Of a DNA stretch of 64,000 nucleotides, positions 48,264 through 56,907 are shown piece by piece. Position 1 is the first letter of the stretch. Each line of letters starts with the position of its first letter. The stretch is from Turnera subulata (lineage: Eukaryota; Streptophyta; Magnoliopsida; Malpighiales; Passifloraceae): positions 299,846-363,845 of the forward strand of contig JAKUCV010005464.1 in the NCBI GenBank assembly GCA_028386065.3, given 5' to 3'. Below the pieces are notes generated by a model that was given only the letters and a program-made list of their open reading frames with translations, was not told the DNA's origin and searched no databases. The position numbers were made by a program, and so were the translations under genes.

Positions 48264-49725
48264 CACAGCTTCGGGCTGTGCAAACTGTGTATTTAAACAC
48301 TTAAAATTGCTAGCTCCAGGCTAGTGCATTCCAGCTTCTGGCTAGATATGTTAAGTTTTAATTACTCAACTGCTAGCTTCAGGCTAGCAATAAATGTGCC
48401 AATTTTAGGCTTATTTATGCCACTCATGTCGAAAAAGATCAGAATTATTGAGCAATAATTAAAGTAGTGACAAACTTTTCCAAAACAAAACCTCGAAGAT
48501 TGAAAAACTTTGGAGTTTACTGACAAATAATGCAAAATTTTAATTACTAAAAAATCTTCTGGATCTTTTCGGAGACAGTATAAGGGTCCACATTTGAAAA
48601 ACTGACACCTAGCTGTCTAATCTCAGACTATAAGAATGGGAGGCGGTTGAGATAGGAAGATACAAAAAACTCAGAAAAACTCAACAAGACAAGAAAAATG
48701 CCTTCCCCAGCTACTGTTTTCTTTGTTGAGGGTGCCTCTCTAGGAAGAAGGAATAGGTTAGCTTATAGCATGGTGAATGAGCAGCAAGAGGAATTACCGA
48801 ATGATCTGGCGAAAATTCCTCGTTTAGTGTTTGTTGATGAACTTTATTCATCTAGGTTCTTTGTAACTCCTATGGAAGAAATATTCTTCCTAGAGGACCA
48901 AAGCAATTTAAGGGCTTCCTTTTATGGCTCGGCTAACTCTATTATGTTTTTCATATCTAATAGACTGCTGGAATTTCAGCTAGAGCCTTCATGTCAAATT
49001 TTAAATCAAAGCAGTTATTATCAGGTTTCCATGATGCCTCGGAGAGTCCCAAGGGTGAGTGGGTTACCACCTACATGGCCTAAGGTACGACTTTTACTAT
49101 GGAATTGCAGGGGTGTAGCAATAAGATCTCAAGACTTTGTGCGTACTTTAAAGGATCTGAAGAATCAGTACAAGCCCAATATGGTACTGATTACTGAGAC
49201 TTTGTGGCAAGTAGGAGAAAATCATGGTGTAATCCAACTCCATTTTCCTCCAACAAATCAGTTTGAGATACCTGGAGAAAACAATATGGGTGGCATGTGG
49301 TTCTTCTGGAACGACAGTGTTAGGGTCAACATCAACAACGAGGCTCAGAGTTTTAGAGTCAATGTTGTACCCAACAGATAAATAATTATTTCAACTTTTG
49401 TATGAGCATAATTCCTCTATGTGAATGTTCTCCTGTTATGGATTCATTTTGCAATAATAATATGCATGTTTTCCCTTAGCTTTGCCATTATACCCTCATT
49501 CACAGTCACAAACACAATTAATTATACTGTCTTATTCGCTTCAGGGAATAGAGCAGAGTCAATTCGACGGGATCCATGATAATATCTTTAATTACTGTAA
49601 GTGGGAGTTTCTGTACTCTTCAAGAGTATTTGCTCTTCCAGAGCGTAAATATATGATCTTCTAGATCATAGAAAAATGTGCGTTCTTCAGGAACATATTC
49701 AAACTTATGCTCTTCTGGAGCGTAT
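48264..49725. other. Array of micro-hairpins with TTCNN centres
   Basis: On either side of the LINE-like frame lie short perfect or near-perfect inverted repeats with a five-base centre. Examples are CACAGC-TTCGG-GCTGTG at 48264-48280, CTAGC-TCCAG-GCTAG at 48310, TGCTAGC-TTCAG-GCTAGCA at 48371-48389, TACTC-TTCAA-GAGTA at 49614, GCTC-TTCCA-GAGC at 49632, TATGATC-TTCTA-GATCATA at 49652-49670, GTTC-TTCAG-GAAC at 49682 and ATGCTC-TTCTG-GAGCGT at 49707. Arms differ in sequence while the centre is nearly constant. Confidence 0.75.
48698..49381 (+). CDS. LINE endonuclease N-terminus fused to unknown leader
   Basis: The open frame has 227 codons and begins at an ATG. Residues 1-130 (MPSPATVFFVEGASLGRRNR...) are unrecognised. 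From about residue 131, 'RLLLWNCRGVA', 'FVRTLKDLKNQYKPNMVLI' with 'TETLW', and 'GGMWFFWNDSV' match the first part of the apurinic-like endonuclease domain of plant LINE ORF2, including the N of the WNCRG motif and the catalytic-region E of TETLW. The frame stops after about 95 residues of the domain, so the endonuclease is incomplete and no reverse transcriptase follows. It lies opposite in strand to the Copia element around it. A 5' LINE fragment without its 3' end is unusual. Confidence 0.6.
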   Translation: MPSPATVFFVEGASLGRRNRLAYSMVNEQQEELPNDLAKIPRLVFVDELYSSRFFVTPMEEIFFLEDQSNLRASFYGSANSIMFFISNRLLEFQLEPSCQILNQSSYYQVSMMPRRVPRVSGLPPTWPKVRLLLWNCRGVAIRSQDFVRTLKDLKNQYKPNMVLITETLWQVGENHGVIQLHFPPTNQFEIPGENNMGGMWFFWNDSVRVNINNEAQSFRVNVVPNR

Positions 49726-50296
49726 AAATCTTTTTCTCATTTTGAGATTGTACATGTTATGTAAAATAGTTGACATCCACACATATAACTCTTCCCCTTG
49801 GATGTCAATTTGTATTGTCTCCAGGACAAATGCCTGAGCCATTATTCTACAAACGATTATAATAACAGTAAAGTAAATATAATAAAATAAAATATAACAA
49901 ATAATAATTAAATAAAACATAAAATAAAAGCATTCAATAAAAATGACTTGCGCCTTCAGGGTAAGCAAGAACAATATTCATCTTCTGGTGGTCGTATAAT
50001 ATCCATCTTCTGGTGGTCATACAACATCTACCTTCTGGTGGTCATATCTTTCTTCAATTTTCCTCAAAGATCTGCGGGATCTTTTGGCAGTAATACATCC
50101 AGTCTTTGCTTTATTTTCTCTTTTATTGCGTCTTCTAGACAATTTGCATTCAAATGTATTCAATGCCCATAATAAATTTCTTCCGGAAATTTTAAGGGTC
50201 TCCAATATTTGTAACATAATTCCAAAATTAAATAAATAAAAGACTTAAAAAGAAACATGGGCCTTTTATTAATTAGCCCTATTAAAATTAAATAAG

Positions 50297-50683
50297 CGAA
50301 AATTAAATGCAATGGGCCTTGTACGAGCCCAATTAAAACGTAGACTAAAGCAAGAAAATAAATATAATGGGCCTTTTCATAGCCCAATAAATAACCAAAA
50401 ATTAAATGCGATGGGCCTTGTACGAGCCCAAAACGTAAATGAAATTAAATATAATGGGCATTTTTATAGCCCAATAGGTAACCGAAAATTAAATGCGATG
50501 GGCCTTGTACGATCCCAAAATGTAAATGAAATTAAAGCAAGAAATTAAATATAATGGGCCTTTTCATAGCCCAATAAGTAACCGAAAATTAAATGCGATG
50601 GGCCTTGTACGACCCCAAAACGTAAATGAAATTAAAGCAAGAAATTAAATGCAATGGGCCTTTTAATAGCCCAATCGTAATTT
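50297..50683 (+). repeat. Tandem repeat array in the element C leader
   Basis: About four units of 87-100 bp start near 50297, 50395, 50483 and 50583. Each contains ATTAAATGCGATGGGCC and a second ATAATGGGCC block. Each unit has two potential hairpins with arms TGGGC and GCCCA, around 'cttgtacga' and 'cttttcata'. The third start-to-start period is shorter because an 'agcaagaa' segment is missing. Confidence 0.9.
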
Positions 50684-51695
50684 AAATTAAAAAAACATAA
50701 AATATGCTTACTCGATAAATCTTTCAGCAATAATATATAATATATCATACTTATACCCGGTTATTATTCCGGTATATAATACCGTTTTCAAAATTATTTT
50801 CATGATAATTATTATTTTCTCAAATTATTTTTTTCCTGAATATTTTCCAGAATTATATTTTTCCTTCTTTTTTTTTTCTAGGCTAGGCCTTGAGTAGTGC
50901 AACCCAGGTCTGTGCACAGTGCCAAGCCCAGGCCTCCAAGTAGGAGCCTAGGTGCAGGCCCGCGCTCAAAGCCCAAACTACCAACCAGCCCATCAGCACC
51001 CAACCCAAGTTTCTAACCCGTGCCACGCGGGTCAATCCGAACCATGCCACGGACTCGTTCACAATTCCGGGTCGGGGTCGTCTTCAACCCGAGGCCATGG
51101 CCCGATTTGGCCGGGTCATCTTCTTCACAAAAACGGGCCGACCCGCGAGGTGAGCTGCACCAGCGGCGCGACGCGGGAAGGGCGCGGCAGCTGGAAGCGA
51201 CGGTGATGCGGCAGTGCGAGTAGGAGAGCCAGGTGGCCGTGAGTTCGTCGGCTGCAAGCGACGGCAGTGCGAGGAGGACTCGACCCGACGATTATTGCAG
51301 CGGCGACGAAGTCCTAGCGGTGGCGATAAGCAGCTTCTGGCGGAAGGGAGAAGGTGGCGACGCAGGGCGGCGAGGCATCAGCTGCTCGCGACGTGGGCAG
51401 GAGGCGGAAGATGCTGGAGAAGATGAGGCAGACCCGACAAGTCTTCCCGGGTTGCGGGCATGGCTGTCGGGTTCCTTCATCCCGGCAGCGCGTTGGCGGC
51501 GGATACCGACGGGAGAAGACGGCATCGAAGTCACAACGGCACGGGGAAGGCCATGGTGGCGGCGGTGATACGAGTGGCGGCCCGGAACGGTTACGTGTGA
51601 ACAGTAACCCGAGGCATTGAGGGTGACGACTCGTTACTTCTTCCTTTGGTTTCCAGAAAAAAATGCTCAAGGTAGGGATGATCGTGCTGATAACG

Positions 51696-51903
51696 TGTTA
51701 TAAATATAGTGTTTTAATGAAGTGAAAATCAAGAAAAATGAGGTAGCAAAGGAAGAGAAGTGAGGAAGAAATGAAGATAAAGAAAGGAGGAGCCGGTTTT
51801 ATTCATACTGAGTATCATGATATTACATGTATATATAGGCAGGAGTGTCAATGGTAGGTTGATCATTTTGGTGGACATGACATCCACATGCTGTTTTATA
51901 ACA
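51696..51903 (-). repeat. 5' LTR of Copia element C
   Basis: The LTR is 208 bp. The primer-binding-like CGTTATCAGCACG lies just inside in minus sense. CAAAC follows outside. Confidence 0.92.
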
Positions 51904-52069
51904 CAAACAAGAAAACAACAGACAACTCACATGGAGTACTGAGTATACAGTACCCACTATATCGTATAAGTAAATCATCACACTACCATTCGCCCACTAT
52001 ATTGCCCTTTTTTCTTCTCCCCCACTCCCCTGCCTCTATCACAGGATACCATTTTGTTTTCTTCTTTAG

Positions 52070-54273
52070 TTTTTTTTTGAGAAAAGGAGCATCCTTCATT
52101 CATATAAACAGATCTAATGAAGCGCCCCGACCCGTATTTACCGGTTTCAGTAAACACGTGCCGAAACTATTCTTTCTAACAGTTCAGGCAGTACATCGCA
52201 GTAAAATATTACACAGTAAGTTCAAATACATCAGCACACAGTATACTACAACTGTCACCTATACTCGGGGACCATTATTCAATCTACACACTTTTCATAA
52301 CAGCAGTAGCATAATCCAGATTAAACATCATCATAAGCAATATAAAAAGCAGCAACACAACAATATACATAGCACAGCAGCGGAAGTCTTAAATGCACAT
52401 GCAGCGGAGGTATGGATCCGGAGTCAGGTGGAGAAGAAAGCAGCAGCCATCGAACGTCGTACCTGATCTACGAAACAACTAAACCTACGGGATGAAACCC
52501 CGCAGGCGAGGGGTGAGTCCGAAGTGCTCACCGATGAAGGATAAACAGAGATATGTAATCAACCATAATACTTTCGAAGTAAACACAAACAACACAACAA
52601 AAGAATCCTACTAAAACATAACTGAGCCAAGACCAAAAGAATGTCTATTATTATTTTTACCAATTTTATCTTCCGGGCCCCGTCGCTGGACAAGCTAGGG
52701 TCGTACCTGGTTATTAACTAATTCCGGATGCCAGGCCAAATCACAATCCGGGATCAACATCCCAATCACAACCAATCCGGGGATCAACATCCCAATATCA
52801 ACAAATTCGGGATCAACATCCCAATAACAACATCATCCAGGATCAACATCCCCAACAACCAAACCAAACTGGCCATGTCACCAGTGGTGGTGGTCGTCGG
52901 GCTCGCGAGGAGGAGAAGCGAGACAAGGGGCGACGGGGAGACGAGCTCCACTGGCGCTGCTCACGGCGGAGGGAAGGAAGGGAAGGAGGAGAGGGTGAGC
53001 AGGTGGTGATGGTGACGAGGTAGTGGTCGGCAGCGGGTGGTGTGGGGCAGCGTGTGGCTCGGCCGGTGGTCGGCCAAAGGAGGAAGAAAGGAAGAAAAGA
53101 AAAGGGAAGGAAGAGGGGTTGCTGCCCAAAACGACGTAGTTTTGGTGCTGGGTGAGTGTTTTTGCTTATTTTTTTCTGGTTTGGTTTTGTAAAGGGAGGA
53201 GGAGTTTTGGTTGCTGGCCAGTGTACTGCAGAGCTTGCAGGGAAGTGTGCTGGTGATGGTAGAGTTTTTGCAGAGGTCAGTGTTAAGGCAGGAAAAATCA
53301 CGGGTAAAGCTCATGCAGTGCAGAATACTGGTTGAGCACGGGTGGGGGTACTGGCAGTTCACATGCCTCACAGTGAATGGCGGGTGCAGACTCCCCACTG
53401 TGCAGCATGTGAGGCGGGTTCTGTCCGGACGAGAAAATAACTATAATACCCCCTTGACTTTATTTCTGGCCCGATAACTCAAGGTCAAACCCGACTTTTC
53501 TGAAGATTCCTGGACCCGAAAAATTCCAACTTTGGTCCGAAAAATCCGCAGAAAAATTCCGAACGTGGGACAGGGCTCGGTTTCGGAATCCGATGCACGA
53601 ATTACCATAAATTAATTACCTAAGATTAATTTTAATGGTAAATAACTGTAAAATAAATTTTATGGTGACGGTAAAAACGTAAAAATTACCCGGGCTGTTA
53701 CATCTAAAGATCTGAAATTACATAGCTGAAGATCTAATATAGCAAAAGCATAAGAAAAATCCAACAAAAGAATTATTCTTAATCTACTACATAAAAATAC
53801 ACAACGTGATTTTTCTACTTCAATTGAGGATTTACAAAGGCACACCACTCGCGACTCTACTCTCGCGAGCTTCAGATCCAGATCCAGTAGGGTCCGTGCA
53901 TCAACCACCATGCCAGCAGGTAAATTTGAGACATACTTGTGGGGGAAAATATCCCTTTGTTGGTAAATTTCTATAGCAGATATAGAATCGTTCTTCAAAT
54001 TGAATCTTCCTTCATGAACTTTGGCTCCCATAGACTTATTTGAAACACCAAAAAAGGTGAGAAAACTCCAGAAGGAGAGAAAACAACTCACAAAAAGTGA
54101 GACAAAACCCACAAAAAGTGGGAGTAAACCAACAAAACTAAAAAAAATACAAAAACAAACTAGTTGAAAAATTTTTTGGTGGGGGCTCACCGCCGGAAGA
54201 AAGTCGGCGGTAGCCCCAAATTATAGATCTAGGATTTTTCTCTAAAAGAATGAAAGAAAAGAGAAAACCCTAA
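52070..54273 (-). mobile_element. Small poly(A) retroinsertion interrupted by a solo LTR
   Basis: The outer target duplication TTTGTTTTCTYCTTTAG (52053-52069 and 54274-54290) has one mismatch over 17 bases. A T-run at 52070-52078 marks the poly(A) tail, so element sense is minus. Removing the nested LTR leaves about 610 bases. On the minus strand the insert has an open stretch with 'MGAKVHEGRFNLKNDSISAI' and 'DARTLLDLDLKLARVESR', which I do not recognise. It could be a non-autonomous LINE derivative, a large SINE or a processed gene fragment. The right end lies about 400 bases upstream of the calmodulin-like gene. Confidence 0.7.
52118..53702 (-). mobile_element. Solo LTR, probably Gypsy type
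   Basis: The 1585-bp LTR has the 5-bp target duplication TCTAA (52113-52117 and 53703-53707). On the minus strand it starts TGTAACAGCCCGGGTAATTTTT and ends ...GGGTCGGGGCGCTTCA, a form common in plant Gypsy LTRs. No internal region, second LTR or coding frame is present, so it arose by recombination between two LTRs. A four-copy 'gggatcaacatcccaat' repeat lies at 52750-52855. The same family starts again at 63703. Confidence 0.88.
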
Positions 54274-54695
54274 TTTGTTTTCTCCTTTAGTTGGAATTGC
54301 TGTCAGTGTAACAAATACGTTACCATAAAAGTTTTTAAAGTAAAAGAAATAAAGGAAACAATTAAAAACGCCCAGAAAATGAAACTGGTGAATTTTGTTA
54401 AGACCATAAAAAAGAATGACAAGTGTCTCGTAGTCAATCACACACCATGTAGTTTTAATGCCACCAAATTTCACAATAGCCTTTTGGGTTATGGTTATTA
54501 CAGGTCACGCGGTTTGTGGGATCAAAAGCACACCAAATGCCGCGTAGCTTCTTCATTGCTCATGGCTGTTTTGGCTCAACTTAAACCTAACCCCTGACCC
54601 ATCTATCTCCTTTGTCCTTTGGCCGCTCTTCTTTGGCTCTATTTTTCTCCTTCTTTTATCTTGTTCCTTAGTGTGAACAAGAAAAAGAAAAAAAA

Positions 54696-55391
54696 ATGGT
54701 CATAACCATACTGTTATGGTTACTTCTCTTCACTGCTGGCCTTATTAATATATACTTTTATGTACCTTCCAAGAAGTTGATTGCATGGCTCCAATCTTTC
54801 CTCCCCACAATCACCCAACCTCCTCCTCCTCCTCCTCCACCACCACCTATAAGTAGTGCCAAAACCAGTCCATCACACAAAGAGAAGAGTGGCGGTGGTG
54901 GTGCTCATCATGACAAAGCTGAGCTCAAGAGCGTCTTTGCCACCTTCGACAAGAATGGTGATGGGTTCATTACAAAGCAAGAACTGAGAGAGTCACTCAA
55001 GAACATAGGTATCTTCTTGTCGGAGAAAGAAGTTGAAGATATGGTTGTTAAGGTGGATTCTAACGGAGATGGGTTGATTGACTTGGACGAGTTTTGCATC
55101 TTGTACAAGGCAGTGGCGGGTGATGATGATATTGGTGAACATCAGGAAGATGGAGCTGGAGAAGGGGATTTGAAGGAAGCTTTTGATGTGTTTGATAGGG
55201 ATAAAGATGGGTTGATCTCAGTGGAAGAGCTGGGTTCCGTGTTGTCATCTTTGGGATTGAAGGAAGGTAGGAAATTTGAGGATTTGAAAGAGATGATTAG
55301 GAAAGTTGATATGGATGGTGATGGAATGGTAAATTTCGATGAGTTTAAGAGGATGATGAGAGGTGGAGGAAAGCTTGTTTCTGTGTTCTGA
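54696..55391 (+). CDS. CML: Calmodulin-like protein with four EF-hands and N-terminal anchor
   Basis: The gene is a single exon of 231 codons. Residues 1-23 form a hydrophobic segment ([20 protein letters not shown]), likely a signal anchor. Residues 42-51 are ten prolines, followed by a Ser/Gly linker. Four canonical EF-hand loops lie at 85-96 ([12 protein letters not shown]), 121-132 ([12 protein letters not shown]), 167-178 ([12 protein letters not shown]) and 205-216 ([12 protein letters not shown]). All have D at position 1, G at 6 and E at 12, so four calcium sites are expected. The design matches the plant CML3/4/5/7 group, in which some members are anchored to endomembranes. It is a calcium sensor without an enzymatic domain. 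The first ATG follows an A-rich leader. The solo-LTR-bearing retroinsertion ends about 400 bases upstream. Confidence 0.93.
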   Translation: MVITILLWLLLFTAGLINIYFYVPSKKLIAWLQSFLPTITQPPPPPPPPPPISSAKTSPSHKEKSGGGGAHHDKAELKSVFATFDKNGDGFITKQELRESLKNIGIFLSEKEVEDMVVKVDSNGDGLIDLDEFCILYKAVAGDDDIGEHQEDGAGEGDLKEAFDVFDRDKDGLISVEELGSVLSSLGLKEGRKFEDLKEMIRKVDMDGDGMVNFDEFKRMMRGGGKLVSVF

Positions 55392-56900
55392 ATCTCCCAA
55401 TAGTGCTTGTGTGGTACCATGAAAATCTATTAATTTCTTTGTGAGAAACGGTACACTGCTGCTCTCTGTGTGAAGAATCCGGTGGTTCTTCAATGGAATA
55501 GTGCCTAATTCCTGCTCGCCCAACAAAAAGTCGATGCAGATTGAAGTTTTTCTATCCTTGATCACCAGTCTCCTTCTTTTCTTCTTTTCTTTTTGGTATT
55601 GTCGAAAGCATCAGTCTCTTATCTAATCATTAACTACTTATTAAGAGACTTGACCATATATATTAGTTAGCATATCTCTATATATTCATGTAGTCTTAGT
55701 TTTGCTATAACATGTACATGTTAAGGTAACTCTAGTTTTGCGTTTGAATCAAAAATTTGTGTGCGCATGTCTTTTTCTCTTTTACATAGAATTGCAGTTG
55801 GATAAGTCCTCGAATTTTATCATATGATATGGGTATGCAGCGCAACCCTGTGCGAATTACACTATAACTCTTATCTCTTCGGAGAAAGTATATGTGTATG
55901 TTTTCGAAAAAAATGTTTACGAATAAAAAATTTGATACAAGTTCTGTCGATCCTACTAACAATTGACGAATCACGATTTGAAGATTGGGAATGTTTAGAA
56001 AAATCGTGTATGCAAATATAAGCCAAAACCAAAACCAAAATCTTTATTCAATTGTTTTTTTTGGGTTTTCCATCTGATATCAAGAGCTTTGTCACCAAAA
56101 CCTCGCTCGCTTGAGCTGAACCAAGTCGCTTACCACTTGGACCAACCCCACATTGGTAGGACCAATGTGGCAAAACCTCGCTCGCTTGAGCTGAACCAAG
56201 TCGCTTACCACTTGGACCAACCCCACATTGGTAAGTGATACACCGCTGTCCAAGTTTATTGTCCGGTCGTCAATATATTTCACATAACAAGCATGCTTAT
56301 TGTTTCATAGATCATTTAGATGTTAAAGAAAAAAAAAGACTACATCATTTAGGACTTTCTCATCATATGTCATCTCGCAAAGCATTTTTTTTTAAAAAAA
56401 GCAAGCATTATTTACCTGCAGTTTATAATTTTCCAGTCATGGTTACCTTCTAGAAAACTCGATGTTTCCAAGTTTTCATCTTCCAGTGACACGTCCATAT
56501 AACTAATATAATAATAAACATCCGCTTTTCTCTTTAATTGAAATTTAAATTGCATACCTTTGTACCAGCTTTTTGTACACAATACTAACATCCATGTTCA
56601 CTTCTTCCACCCTTACAAGTTTGCAAATTACCATTCGGGAGAACAGCCAGCAAGATAACATAGCTGCGCTTATAAAACTTAAAACTTATCAACTATATTT
56701 GCACATTGCTGTGCATATCTCACAATGTAAACAAATTATTGCCATGGATGTCCATATTGCTCCTACAAGAATTCTTCAATTCCAGCACAAATTTCAAACT
56801 TACACAGACAGGTAAGTAGCGGTTCTATTTCTAGGAAATAATAATTTAATAAAAAGGCCAAAGGCTGCCCTAAGAACATTTAGGGCAACAATACAAATAA
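55392..56900. other. Gene-free stretch between CML and CUE genes
   Basis: The first part is the 3' UTR of the CML gene. The last part is the 3' flank of the CUE gene on the other strand, so the two genes converge. No other exon is recognised. A 75-bp tandem duplication is listed separately. Confidence 0.5.
56096..56233 (+). repeat. 75-bp tandem duplication with a 10-bp hairpin at the join
   Basis: Units start at 56096 and 56171 (CAAAACCTCGCTCGC...) and are nearly identical over 63 bases. Between them CCACATTGGT (56148-56157), AGG and ACCAATGTGG (56161-56170) form a perfect 10-bp stem with a 3-base loop. The second unit ends before repeating the right arm. Confidence 0.9.
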
Positions 56901-56907
56901 CATTCAC

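Larger units (their letters stand above)
45607..51903 (-). mobile_element. Decayed Copia element C, related to element B
   Basis: The 6297-bp element has LTRs at 45607-45828 (222 bp) and 51696-51903 (208 bp), both from TGTTATAA to TTATAACA. The target duplication is CAAAC (45602-45606 and 51904-51908). The purine tract CCAAGGGGGAG lies next to the left LTR. CGTTATCAGCACG lies next to the right LTR in minus sense. The length difference between LTRs comes from a 14-bp tandem duplication (ACACAGTGAGGAAG) in the left one. The interior is collinear with element B over its pol half, but also holds a LINE-like open frame on the opposite strand, a tandem repeat of about 100 bp, and a GC-rich leader. 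Confidence 0.9.

Noticed and set aside
50880..51690. Several overlapping open frames on both strands in GC-rich sequence
   Set aside because: They lie in the GC-rich leader of Copia element C. High GC leaves few stops in any frame, and no domain is recognisable.
52728..53477. Open frames in both strands within the solo LTR
   Set aside because: Low-complexity G/A-rich sequence inside an LTR, with no start context, domain or homologous protein that I recognise.
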